A stretch of DNA of 27,133 bases from Paramuribaculum sp. (GCA_029051965.1 JAIDJZ010000193.1:1-27133); one strand, 5' to 3'. Shown: positions 1 to 7,464, counted from the first letter of the stretch. Notes: a model not told the origin generated them from the sequence alone. A program made the numbers and translations.

Positions 1-942
1 GAGATCGGGCTGTTCTTCCGGAACGAGGATCGATTCGAGAGTTGAAAGTTTCGAAACTTCTTTGGTGCGGAAGTTGGCGGGTTCGTCGAGCACGAGACCG
101 TCGCGGTTACCGAGGATGTTGGTTGAGAACCATCCTGACAGACCGAGGCAACGAGTGCCGATGATGGGGGCGAAACCTGATTTAACAAGAGTCTGTCCGG
201 TCTTGAAGTCTTTACCGGCGATAGGCATCTTGGTCTGTTCCGAAAGTTCCCACATTGCGGGAATGTCGACAGTTGTGTTGGGAGCACCCATGATGAAGGG
301 AGCACCTTCTTTAAGAGCTGCGTAGGCATAGCACATCGAAGGAGCGATGTGTTCCTTGTCGTCAGCTTTCATTGCGGCTTCGAGCGATTCGACTGTAGCG
401 TGGATCTTGTCGTCAACCGGCACATATACTTCAGTAGAAGCAGCCCAGAGCACTACAACGCGGTCGCAGCCGTTCTTTTCCTTGAAGTCGCGGATATCTT
501 TGCGGAGGTTTTCAACCATTTCCCAGCGGGTAGCATCCTTCATGATGTTTTCTCCGTCGAGACGCTTTGCATAGTTGTGGTCGAAAGCGGCCTTCATCGG
601 TTTGATGGCTTCGAGCTCATCTTTGACCGGATTGATGTCTTTTTCTTTGAGAACTTCAGCGTTGATGGCGCTTTCGTAGGCGTTGGCAGGATAAACGTCC
701 CATGCTCCGAAGACGATGTCATCGAGTTTTGCGATAGGCGCGATTTCGTCGTATTTCAGATATTTTTTGTCAGCACCTTTGCCAACACGGATTTTGTCAT
801 ATTGGGTCATCGAGCCCACGGGCTTGGAAAGACCTTTGCGGGCCATAAGCACGCCGGTCATGAATGTTGAAGTAACGGCTCCGAGTCCAACTACGAGGAC
901 GCCGAGTTTACCTTCTGCAGGTTTTACGTCAGTTGCCTTCAT
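1..942 (-). CDS. myo-inositol-1-phosphate synthase (partial, C-terminus outside window)
   Basis: Inositol-3-phosphate synthase converts glucose 6-phosphate to inositol 1-phosphate in an NAD-dependent reaction and is the committed step for inositol lipids. The 314 residues visible begin at an ATG at 940-942 and run off the window edge; the family is usually about 430 residues. The N-terminal Rossmann motif GLGAVTST is at residues 19-26. Later segments typical of the family are APNTTVD and the GKDFKTGQT signature, followed by GTRCLGLSGW, all before the cut. The gene is last in the minus-strand inositol cluster, separated from the HAD gene by 224 bp that contains its own promoter-like element. 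Identification is from conserved motifs; it is confident. Confidence 0.93.
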   Translation of the reverse strand, partial: MKATDVKPAEGKLGVLVVGLGAVTSTFMTGVLMARKGLSKPVGSMTQYDKIRVGKGADKKYLKYDEIAPIAKLDDIVFGAWDVYPANAYESAINAEVLKEKDINPVKDELEAIKPMKAAFDHNYAKRLDGENIMKDATRWEMVENLRKDIRDFKEKNGCDRVVVLWAASTEVYVPVDDKIHATVESLEAAMKADDKEHIAPSMCYAYAALKEGAPFIMGAPNTTVDIPAMWELSEQTKMPIAGKDFKTGQTLVKSGFAPIIGTRCLGLSGWFSTNILGNRDGLVLDEPANFRTKEVSKLSTLESILVPEEQPDL

Positions 943-984
943 AAATTTAAATTGATAGTATATATTTTGTTCTATTTTAAGGTT

Positions 985-1003
985 AAAAGCCGACTGGCTT
1001 TAG
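985..1003 (-). other. short hairpin in the leader of the inositol phosphate synthase gene
   Basis: On the minus strand TAAAGCC, a loop AGTC and GGCTTTTA form a 7-bp stem ending in four T residues. It lies between the proposed promoter and the ATG of the inositol phosphate synthase gene. It could be a weak terminator for the upstream transcript or a leader attenuator; the tail is too short to decide. Confidence 0.35.
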
Positions 1004-1025
1004 TTGTGCCCGAGAAAAGAGCGTG

Positions 1026-1055
1026 TAAAAGTACGCTATATAATCCAATTGCAAA
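1026..1055 (-). promoter_or_regulatory. putative promoter for the inositol phosphate synthase gene
   Basis: On the minus strand TTTG (1052-1055) is followed after 18 bases by TACTTTTA (1026-1033), a 7-of-8 match to the Bacteroides -7 box TAnnTTTG. Predicted transcription would start near 1019 and give a leader of about 77 nt that includes a small hairpin. The rest of the 943-1166 gap is AT-rich and holds no gene that I can support. Confidence 0.5.
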
Positions 1056-1166
1056 AATTTTATACTTTAATATTTTCTTATTTTTGTTACTGTTGTTTAA
1101 AAACAGCGCAATTAGATGTGATTTTAGTTTGCAAACGTTAAAAACTGGCGCGTTTTTGTTAATGGT

Positions 1167-1871
1167 TTATAATGCTACGTCGAGAACTTCATTAAGTCTT
1201 TTTATCATCGATGGGTCCTCTGCGGCATCTTCTTCGGCTGTCCAGCCTTTGCCTTTGAGCCAGGCGGTCGGACATCCGATCGATCGGGCGGGAAGTATGT
1301 CTTTTTTGAGGCTGTCGCCGATGACAAGCACTTCTTCAGGCTCATAGCCGAGTGCGACGACTCCGAGGCGGAAGATGGTCGGATCAGGCTTGCGGATTCC
1401 GACAACGGCGCTTTCGATGATTCCCTTGAAATAACGGCGCAGATCGAAGTCCCGCAGTACGGAATCGACGTTGCCGTAGAAGTTGGAGACGAGCATCATC
1501 GGGTAGCGTGATGCGAGAATCTCGAGTGTGGGCCGAGCCTCTTCGATCGATTCGCGGGCTGCGTTGTAGCAGTATCCGGCTATTGGTTCAGTGAACTTCC
1601 CGATTGCTTCGGCGGGAATATGGCTGTTGTCGGCGAGCCATTTAAGTTCGATTTCGATTTTCTTTATCAGAAGATCATGGAAATTATCGTTCGGAAGAAT
1701 GTGGCGCACGCGTGCCAGTTCGCGTTCGGCAAAGACGTAGGCCTCGCGGAATGTCAATTTGTCAATGCCGACATTGCAGCTTTTATAGCCGTCCCAGATT
1801 ATTTCGCTCCAGTGGACGCCGCGGCTGTCGATAGTGCCGCCGTAGTCGAAGATGATTCCTTTCAGTTTCAT
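1167..1871 (-). CDS. HAD-family hydrolase (putative phosphatase)
   Basis: This 234-residue protein is a haloacid-dehalogenase-fold hydrolase, probably a phosphatase. Motif I is FDYGGTID with nucleophile D9; motif II has S129 in LVSN; motif III has K161 in RKPDP; motif IV is GDSLKKD at 185-191. A helical cap lies between residues 15 and 110. The usual second aspartate of motif I (two residues after D9) is glycine, so the general acid/base is missing or supplied from elsewhere; this may affect whether it is a fast phosphatase. It is encoded between a lipid phosphatidyltransferase and inositol phosphate synthase, so dephosphorylation of inositol phosphate or of a phosphoinositol lipid is a reasonable guess. 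The start codon abuts a palindromic element. Substrate unknown. Confidence 0.85.
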   Translation of the reverse strand: MKLKGIIFDYGGTIDSRGVHWSEIIWDGYKSCNVGIDKLTFREAYVFAERELARVRHILPNDNFHDLLIKKIEIELKWLADNSHIPAEAIGKFTEPIAGYCYNAARESIEEARPTLEILASRYPMMLVSNFYGNVDSVLRDFDLRRYFKGIIESAVVGIRKPDPTIFRLGVVALGYEPEEVLVIGDSLKKDILPARSIGCPTAWLKGKGWTAEEDAAEDPSMIKRLNEVLDVAL

Positions 1872-2007
1872 AAGTAAGAGTTCAAATTTAAACGATAGTA
1901 AGTGAACGAAAATCTTTTATACAATCTGCTGCTTCTTTTCTCTGCCGATTCCGGTGCGGAGAAAATAAGCTCGCATATTGTATAAATTAAATTTGAACAC
2001 TTACTTA
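1871..2007. repeat. 137-bp palindromic element (MITE-like or structured RNA)
   Basis: The ends, 1871-1891 and 1987-2007, are inverted repeats of 21 bp that match at 20 positions (outer sequence TAAGTAAG, inner TTCAAATTTAA). Inside them a second perfect 10-bp inverted pair TTTATACAAT / ATTGTATAAA and a third central stem around TCTCTGC / GCGGAGA are nested, so the whole segment can fold into one long hairpin. The outermost bases are TA on both sides, as in elements that target TA. It fills most of the 146-bp gap between the HAD and phosphatidyltransferase genes and its edge overlaps the last base of the HAD start codon. Confidence 0.7.
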
Positions 2008-2017
2008 ATTAAATAGT

Positions 2018-3001
2018 TTAGAACTTGCCTTCTTTCAGTTCGCGTGTGAAGAAACGGCAGATGCGTTCGTGACGGACGATCATATAGATGAGGAGGATGT
2101 TGAGGACGGTCAGTTCGAAGGCGAAATAGAGCCAGGGCATCTGGAGGAACAGCGAAGTGAAAAGTGCGATAGTTCGCCAGTTGAATGAAAGTATATTGGT
2201 ATATTTCATCAGCGGGAGCGATTTCCGGCGGAATGCTTCGCGGAAGCTCGTCGGTATTTGTCCGTCAGGGAATCTGTCGCTGAGTTCGCGGCGGAGAGTC
2301 TGCATTGCGGGAGCAGTGGCTTCCTGCTGAAGGGTGTAGTTCGTATAGGTCGACAGTGTCAGTTTTTTCCAGAAGTTTCCTTTCCAGCTCAGTTCACTCA
2401 GCTGTTTTTTCAGCTGTGAGCCGCTGTCGAGTTCGCTTCCTTCCTCACCCTTGAGGAAATAGAGATGGAACTGGCGGTAGTAGTCGGCCATGGCTGCCTG
2501 TTTTGCATGGCAGAGTCCGGTAATGACTGCAGTAACCCAGATCACCCAGTGGTGGGCCATGAAGAATTCGGAGGTGACGTTCTCTCTCAGACAGATTGCT
2601 ACATAGATTGCGGCGAACCAGAAGTCTCCGCTGAGGCCGTCGAGAATTCGTCCGATGCGCGAATACTGTCTGGTCATTCGGGCGAGCTGGCCGTCGGCAC
2701 TGTCAAACGAGTTTGCCCAGATGAGCAGCAACATTCCGACGATGTTGAGCCACAGATCGGAGAAATAGAACATAACACCGGCTCCGAGACCGAGGAAGAT
2801 CGAAGCGATAGTAATGACATTTGGGGTGATGCCCAATTTTTTAGCGAGGCAGGCCCATGCATAGCCGATCGGACGGTAGAAGGCGAGGTCGATATGCTCT
2901 TCAGTGTCCATCGACTTCAATGAGTCGCGATAAGATGAGGAGGATGTTGAGGAGGAGTTTTCGTTGGATGATATCTTATTGTCTGAAATCATTTTATTCA
3001 A
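2018..3001 (-). CDS. CDP-alcohol phosphatidyltransferase family protein (candidate phosphoinositol lipid synthase)
   Basis: Integral membrane enzyme of 327 residues that probably transfers a phospho-alcohol from a CDP-activated donor. The family signature is visible as D100-SA-D103-G-QL-AR, eight residues, G117, then D121. The fourth aspartate, normally four residues after the third, is glycine (G125), with D126 one place later. About six hydrophobic segments occur (near 48-58, 62-95, 127-138, 150-163, 275-310). The N-terminus is serine-rich and low complexity; the stretch 165-270 is a long polar insert, making the protein larger than typical 200-residue phosphatidyltransferases. Position beside inositol phosphate synthase suggests inositol phosphate as head group, with a CDP-inositol or CDP-diacylglycerol donor. 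The gene overlaps the acyltransferase by 4 bp (ATGA), so it is probably translationally coupled. Confidence 0.85.
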   Translation of the reverse strand: MNKMISDNKISSNENSSSTSSSSYRDSLKSMDTEEHIDLAFYRPIGYAWACLAKKLGITPNVITIASIFLGLGAGVMFYFSDLWLNIVGMLLLIWANSFDSADGQLARMTRQYSRIGRILDGLSGDFWFAAIYVAICLRENVTSEFFMAHHWVIWVTAVITGLCHAKQAAMADYYRQFHLYFLKGEEGSELDSGSQLKKQLSELSWKGNFWKKLTLSTYTNYTLQQEATAPAMQTLRRELSDRFPDGQIPTSFREAFRRKSLPLMKYTNILSFNWRTIALFTSLFLQMPWLYFAFELTVLNILLIYMIVRHERICRFFTRELKEGKF

Positions 3002-3885
3002 TTTTTAGGAGCTGGATTTACTGGATTGTCGCGCAACTCATAGGTTTTCTGACGGAGGTATTGGCCGAGTTGTTCGATAGAGCCGCTATGGGCTTCCTGT
3101 TCGGCGACAGTGATCGGATTTCCGATTGAGATGTGGAGTTCTTTTCCGTTTTTGCGGAAAACTTCTGCCGGCAGGCGCAAAGAGCGGGCGGGCCAGCAGA
3201 CAACTCCGAGAATGTTACACCACCAGCTGTTTGAGCCGTGGAAGAATACCGGAATCACCGGAACTTTCGATTTGGCAATGATCTGAAGAACCGATTTCTG
3301 CCATTCGCGGTCCTGGAGACGTCCGCGCCAGTTGACTTTGCTCATGGCTCCGGCCGGGAAGAATCCGAGTGGTTCGCCATCTTTGATCTGTTTGATGCAT
3401 TCGCGTATACCTTTGACCGACTGGGCTTTTTTAGCGGGATCATTCGACGGGATAGGGTCGACGGCGATGAAGTTGGGGCGCATTCCTGAGATGTAGTTGA
3501 GGATCATGTTGACCATCACACGGAATTTCGGGCGGCGGGTGCCGAAGAGGTAAATGAGAGCGATTCCGTCGAGCGCGCCGAACGGATGATTGCTGATTGT
3601 TATGAACGGACCTTCGGGAAGATTGTCGAGAAGCTCGGCGTTGTCAACGCGAAGTGTGTTGTGGAATTCCTGAAAAAGCAGTTTTTCGGTGCATTTGGGT
3701 CCGGGTTCAGAGCAGCTGTTGGCATGTACCCGGTTGACTTTGTCGACGGAGAGAAGGCGTAGGAGAAAGTTGACAAGACGGGGATGTCCGTCAAGTTTAG
3801 GCACCATTCGCCGTATGTCGTCATAGTTGAGGACATCGGGTTTGATTTCAGACTTACAGGAATTAGAGTTCTTTTCTTCAGACAT
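2998..3885 (-). CDS. lysophospholipid/glycerol acyltransferase family protein
   Basis: This 295-residue protein has the PlsC-type acyltransferase core. The catalytic block is ISNHPFGALDG with H100 and D106, i.e. HX5D instead of HX4D; the NHPxGxxD form is known from hemolysin/OlsB-like acyltransferases. A second block FFPAGA is at 175-180, then VPVIPVFFHGSNS at 208-220. No signal peptide is evident; the protein is likely peripheral on the inner face of the membrane. It sits between GtrA and the CDP-alcohol transferase in the inositol operon, so it may acylate a glycerol or amine of the lipid made here. It could equally be a housekeeping lysophosphatidic acid acyltransferase; the operon favours a specialised role. 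Confidence 0.82.
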   Translation of the reverse strand: MSEEKNSNSCKSEIKPDVLNYDDIRRMVPKLDGHPRLVNFLLRLLSVDKVNRVHANSCSEPGPKCTEKLLFQEFHNTLRVDNAELLDNLPEGPFITISNHPFGALDGIALIYLFGTRRPKFRVMVNMILNYISGMRPNFIAVDPIPSNDPAKKAQSVKGIRECIKQIKDGEPLGFFPAGAMSKVNWRGRLQDREWQKSVLQIIAKSKVPVIPVFFHGSNSWWCNILGVVCWPARSLRLPAEVFRKNGKELHISIGNPITVAEQEAHSGSIEQLGQYLRQKTYELRDNPVNPAPKN

Positions 3886-3945
3886 TTATCGTAATAGTTG
3901 GTGTGGAGATTAGGATTCGGGGCAATGGATTACCGACATTTCCGG

Positions 3946-4488
3946 TCAGTGTCTCAGCGGATTTTTCAGCGACGGGCAGAGCAGGTTCATGATCCTTATT
4001 GCCTTTTGGTCGAATTTAGTAGGTCGATAGACGAAATAGCGCTGGAGAAGGAAGTTCCAGAACCATGAAACCATGATCGAGACAGTCAGACGGGCGGCGG
4101 CATAATAGCCGTCGGGTTTGAATCCGAGTGAGTCAAGCCAGTGCCAGCGTGAGAGAACGGCATAGAGTCCCTCGGTTCCCGCCGAATTAAGAAACATGCT
4201 TCCGCACCATACCAATATGTATTTGACAATCACTGCCTTCCACGAACAATTGGTCGCACGGAAAGTGAAGCGATAGTTGAGAATGCAGTTGAGGATGCCT
4301 CCGGCGATGGCCCCTATCGCAGTCGAGAGCCACACAGGAAAACCGAGGAAAGCGAAAAGGAGGAATCCGGTGAGCATGTCGAGGATTCCGGATGATTGCG
4401 AAGAGAATCCGCTACGCAGAAACGTATAGAAGATCTTGTCGCTTTTCAGGAGATTGTCGCTTACGTCGCGGAGTTTTGTCATTTTCAA
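3946..4488 (-). CDS. GtrA-like membrane protein
   Basis: A 180-residue protein with four hydrophobic segments (roughly 36-55, 57-75, 88-105, 131-155) and the GtrA/DPMS hallmark NYRFTFR-like block after the second segment, ending with WNFLLQRYFVYR. GtrA proteins are thought to help move polyprenyl- or lipid-linked sugars across membranes, or to support glycosyltransferases. No glycosyltransferase lies next to it here; it is instead embedded between an ATP-grasp gene and an acyltransferase, 59 bp and 60 bp from them. A flippase-like role for an inositol lipid is conceivable but unproven. The family call is firm, the function is not. Confidence 0.8.
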   Translation of the reverse strand: MKMTKLRDVSDNLLKSDKIFYTFLRSGFSSQSSGILDMLTGFLLFAFLGFPVWLSTAIGAIAGGILNCILNYRFTFRATNCSWKAVIVKYILVWCGSMFLNSAGTEGLYAVLSRWHWLDSLGFKPDGYYAAARLTVSIMVSWFWNFLLQRYFVYRPTKFDQKAIRIMNLLCPSLKNPLRH

Positions 4489-4547
4489 TCGGATTTGTGG
4501 AAAAGAGTCACGGTCTGACCGTCAGTGAGAGCGGGATGACGGGGCGA

Positions 4548-5417
4548 TCAGCCGACAGAGTGTTTCTTTATCTCATTCATTATCGCTTTGGCGATGTGCG
4601 GGGCGGCTTCATTGCGGCATGGAGCGAAACTCGGCCAGTCGTTGAAGTCGATGATGCGGATGTCGCCCTGAGGCGAGACGATGCAGTCTCCGCCGTAGAT
4701 CTTGACGTCGAGAACTTCCGACGCTTTCTGACAGATGTTTTTGAGCTGGTTGACGTCGAAATGCAGTCCCTGTGAACGTCCGTTGATCGCTTCATGGCCA
4801 TATTTGCTGTGACCAAGATCGAAGGGATAGAACCAGTAGAAGAACGGAGAATCCTGGACACCGTAGAATTTGATAAGATCACCTTCGAGGTGGCGGTTGA
4901 TGACGGCGCGTTTTATGCCTCTGAGGAAGTATTCCTGAAGAACTTCCTGCGCTTCTTCGGGGTGGCGCACATAGCTGACATCCTCTTTATGCATTGCGTG
5001 GAAGTCGCCGCGCTTGATCCAGCACTGGTTCATCTTGAGCCGGGTGAGCTGGTCGCGGACACCTTCGTCAGTGTTGACAATGATGCTTTCCGGATAAGGG
5101 ATGCCGCATCCGACGAGAATGCGGGTCATTCGTTCACGTGTGCAGTTCTCGATTCCGTAGCCGGAATTAATGACGAGTGCGCCGGCGTCTTCAAGCTGCT
5201 GGAGTTTTTCGATCGACCGCTGCTCGCGACACATATTTATGATGATCCGCTCTTTGACCTGACCGGCGATAAGTTGTTCTTCACTTAGCGTGGTGACGGA
5301 GCAGCCTCTTTTTCTGAGCTGGTCCGCGACGAGATTGAAGATCGCAGCATCATTGCCGATGTGGTTTGGAGAGAATGCCCCGGCTCTCATGATGCCTGCT
5401 ATATTGATGTCTGCCAT
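4548..5417 (-). CDS. ATP-grasp family protein, possibly inositol-phosphate-kinase-like
   Basis: This 289-residue soluble protein has ATP-grasp features: ATP-binding K135 followed by a small loop RGDFH, a strand HLEGDLIKFYGV with K183, and a metal-binding end GGDCIV (D244) with IDFNDWP (D257, N259). The D-x-N pair in the last motif, and the H-x-x-x-x-L-I-K-F-Y arrangement, resemble inositol 1,3,4-trisphosphate 5/6-kinases (ITPK), where the end reads DINxFPG, more than RimK or glutathione synthase, where it is usually ExN. Context in an inositol gene cluster makes an inositol phosphate kinase attractive. Peptide or amino-acid ligase activity remains possible, since most bacterial ATP-grasp enzymes are ligases. 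It starts at ATG 5415-5417, 81 bp after the nucleotidyltransferase. Confidence 0.8.
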   Translation of the reverse strand: MADINIAGIMRAGAFSPNHIGNDAAIFNLVADQLRKRGCSVTTLSEEQLIAGQVKERIIINMCREQRSIEKLQQLEDAGALVINSGYGIENCTRERMTRILVGCGIPYPESIIVNTDEGVRDQLTRLKMNQCWIKRGDFHAMHKEDVSYVRHPEEAQEVLQEYFLRGIKRAVINRHLEGDLIKFYGVQDSPFFYWFYPFDLGHSKYGHEAINGRSQGLHFDVNQLKNICQKASEVLDVKIYGGDCIVSPQGDIRIIDFNDWPSFAPCRNEAAPHIAKAIMNEIKKHSVG

Positions 5418-5498
5418 ATGAAGATTTGTGGAGTGATGATTGGTAGTGGGGGAATTGGAATAAAATGGTGTTTAGGGTGGCGGATCAGGCAAGACCGC

Positions 5499-6203
5499 TC
5501 AGTCTTTGCTTTGTAGGAATTTTTCGGCAGTTTCGATGTCGCCAGCGTGGTCGACATCGACAATTTTGCTGAAGGGAAATGCTTTCAGTCTCATGCCTTC
5601 TTCGACCAGCGCACGCTGATAGTTGCGCATGCGGCTGACTCCGCGGTCCATGCAGTCCGAGAGTATATCCAGTGCCCGGGGTGTCAGACCATAGATTCCT
5701 CCGGAAATGAACCTGACTCCTTCGAAGGATTTGTCGCAGAAAGCCGTGATGTCCATCTTTTCGTTTACGTCGATATAGAGGGGTTTTTCGTCGTCGATAA
5801 AAGAGGTTACTGCCATGTAGCCGTCGGCTTCGCTGTCTTTTTCGAACGCATCGACGTAGCGGCGGAAATCTTCCGGACGGAAAATTGTGTCGACGGTGGT
5901 CAGAATGAATTTGCCGTTGTCGAACCCGCGGCTGACTTCATAGAAGCTGTGCATTGAACTCGGAGTCGATCTGACGACGAGATTAAACGGAACGGGCAGA
6001 GAAAGAGATTCGAGATATTCTCTGACTTCTGTCATCTGCTCGTTGACAATGATGCTCAGAGACGTGGGGTTGCAGTCCATCATTATGTCGATGAGGCGTC
6101 GGATCATCGGCTTGCCGCAGAGACTGACAAGCGGTTTGGGGAGCTGCACACCCTCCTGGGCGAGTCTTGAACCTTCGCCGGCTGCTATTATCGCGTAGTT
6201 CAT
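5499..6203 (-). CDS. nucleotidyltransferase (candidate inositol-1-phosphate cytidylyltransferase)
   Basis: A 234-residue protein of the NTP-transferase / GT-A fold. The nucleotide-binding signature AAGEGSRL is at 7-14 followed by PKP at 22-24; a metal aspartate lies in TVDT (D105) and another in DVDHAGD (D218). The family activates sugar or alcohol phosphates with NTPs. Because inositol phosphate synthase and a CDP-alcohol transferase share the operon, the best guess is CTP:inositol-1-phosphate cytidylyltransferase forming CDP-inositol, as in archaeal and thermophile di-inositol-phosphate pathways. A mannose or choline phosphate substrate cannot be excluded. It overlaps the pdxA stop by 4 bp (ATGA), implying translational coupling to pdxA. 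Confidence 0.82.
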   Translation of the reverse strand: MNYAIIAAGEGSRLAQEGVQLPKPLVSLCGKPMIRRLIDIMMDCNPTSLSIIVNEQMTEVREYLESLSLPVPFNLVVRSTPSSMHSFYEVSRGFDNGKFILTTVDTIFRPEDFRRYVDAFEKDSEADGYMAVTSFIDDEKPLYIDVNEKMDITAFCDKSFEGVRFISGGIYGLTPRALDILSDCMDRGVSRMRNYQRALVEEGMRLKAFPFSKIVDVDHAGDIETAEKFLQSKD

Positions 6204-7306
6204 GCTTCGTCGGTTGATTTTGTTAGGTCGAGAACGACGTTGTCTTTTTTATTGCGTTCGACATATTGTTTACGCAGCGGATTGCGGGTAATTTCCCTGT
6301 GCTGTTTTCTGGAACGGATGATGTCGATTGCCCGATAGATTGCCTGGCGCATTGATTCTTCCGAGGCCTCTCCTTTTCCTGCGATGTCGAATCCGGTTCC
6401 GTGGTCGGGCGATGTTCTGACGAAGGGAAGGCCTGAGGTCACGTTGACACCCGCATCCATGGCGAGGGCCTTGAACGGTGCGAGACCCTGATCGTGGTAC
6501 ATGGCGAGAATTCCGTCGAATTTCTTCCACTGTCCGCTGCCGAAAAATCCGTCGGACGCAAACGGGCCGAAGCAATTTATTTTTGAGTTGCGGGCATTCT
6601 CAATCGCGGGGATGATTTCGTTTTTCTCTTCAGTTCCGATCAGTCCGTTTTCGCCACTGTGGGGATTGAGGGAGAGAACGGCTATTCTGGGATGCGGAAT
6701 GCCGAAATCTTTTTCAAGAGCGGAGTTGAAGTCGCGGATTCTGGATTCGACTTTATCGGCCGTGATTTCCGAAGCGACGGATGCAAGCGGAGTGTGGATT
6801 GTGACCAGTGCCACGCGCATATTCTCCGAAGAGAGAATCATCAGAGCTTTCTCGCCGTTTTCAGCCAGTGAGGCTTCGAGGTATTCTGTGTGGCCGGGAA
6901 ATGTGAACTCTCCGCTCTGGATCGTTGCTTTGTTGATCGGGGCAGTTACGATTGCGTCGATATTCTCCGCTCTCATGTCGGCGACGGCTGCTTCCAATGC
7001 GATAAAAGCTGCTTTTCCGGCTTCTTGCGATGGATTGCCCGGTTCGACTTTCAGCGATTCGTCAATGACATTTATAATGTTGACCTGATCAGGGCGGGCA
7101 TTGTCCGGCGTCTGAATCTGATGGAGAGGAAACTGACTGATGTCAGACAGTTTTCTATAGTGATTGGCAATTTTTGCCGACCCATATATAATAGGTGTGC
7201 AAAGTTCCAGCATGCGGGGATCTTCCAGCGCCTTCAGGATAACTTCATATCCGATTCCGTTGGGATCGCCGTGGGTGATGCCTATTTTTATCTTATGTTG
7301 TGACAT
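6200..7306 (-). CDS. pdxA: 4-hydroxythreonine-4-phosphate dehydrogenase PdxA
   Basis: PdxA oxidises 4-phosphohydroxy-L-threonine with NAD in the deoxyxylulose-phosphate-dependent pathway to pyridoxal 5'-phosphate. The 368-residue length is normal for Bacteroidetes members. Conserved blocks include GITHGDPNGIGYE near the N-terminus, FPGHTEYLEA, TIHTPLASV, MYHDQGLAPFKAL and RTSPDHGTGFDIAG; the histidines in TIHTP, YHDQG and SPDHG are the metal ligands of the family. It is the first gene of the minus-strand unit leading into the inositol genes, with a 4-bp overlap to the nucleotidyltransferase. No pdxJ is present in the window. Identification is confident. Confidence 0.95.
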   Translation of the reverse strand: MSQHKIKIGITHGDPNGIGYEVILKALEDPRMLELCTPIIYGSAKIANHYRKLSDISQFPLHQIQTPDNARPDQVNIINVIDESLKVEPGNPSQEAGKAAFIALEAAVADMRAENIDAIVTAPINKATIQSGEFTFPGHTEYLEASLAENGEKALMILSSENMRVALVTIHTPLASVASEITADKVESRIRDFNSALEKDFGIPHPRIAVLSLNPHSGENGLIGTEEKNEIIPAIENARNSKINCFGPFASDGFFGSGQWKKFDGILAMYHDQGLAPFKALAMDAGVNVTSGLPFVRTSPDHGTGFDIAGKGEASEESMRQAIYRAIDIIRSRKQHREITRNPLRKQYVERNKKDNVVLDLTKSTDEA

Positions 7307-7342
7307 TGGTTATTTCTCGGAGAAATTTTTTTTAAGCTATCG

Positions 7343-7376
7343 CAAAATTAGCAAATTTTCCCCAACCTCCTGCAAT
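7343..7376 (-). promoter_or_regulatory. putative promoter for the pdxA-inositol operon
   Basis: On the minus strand TAATTTTG (7343-7350) fits the Bacteroides -7 box TAnnTTTG. A weak -33 candidate ATTG lies at 7373-7376, 22 bases upstream, slightly long. Transcription would start near 7336 and give a leader of about 30 nt. The upstream terminator at 7435-7464 separates this unit from the sigma factor gene, which supports a promoter here. Confidence 0.45.
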
Positions 7377-7434
7377 TTCCATGAAAAACGGCTGAAAAAA
7401 CGACTGTTCACTCTTTTTTTGGATAACATGCCGC

Positions 7435-7464
7435 AAAAAAAGAGGGCTTCCTCACGGGAGCCCT
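7435..7464 (-). terminator. rho-independent terminator downstream of the sigma factor gene
   Basis: On the minus strand AGGGCTCCC, loop GTGA and GGAAGCCCT form a 9-bp stem (one G-T pair), then C and seven T residues. It lies about 200 bp beyond the sigma factor stop. The intervening 7465-7665 stretch holds no gene I can support. The stem is nearly symmetrical but only the minus orientation has the T tract. Confidence 0.8.

Noticed and set aside
952..1347. plus-strand frame with a hydrophobic stretch in the 943-1166 gap
   Set aside because: It runs into the antisense of the HAD gene and the hydrophobic part comes from AT-rich promoter DNA.
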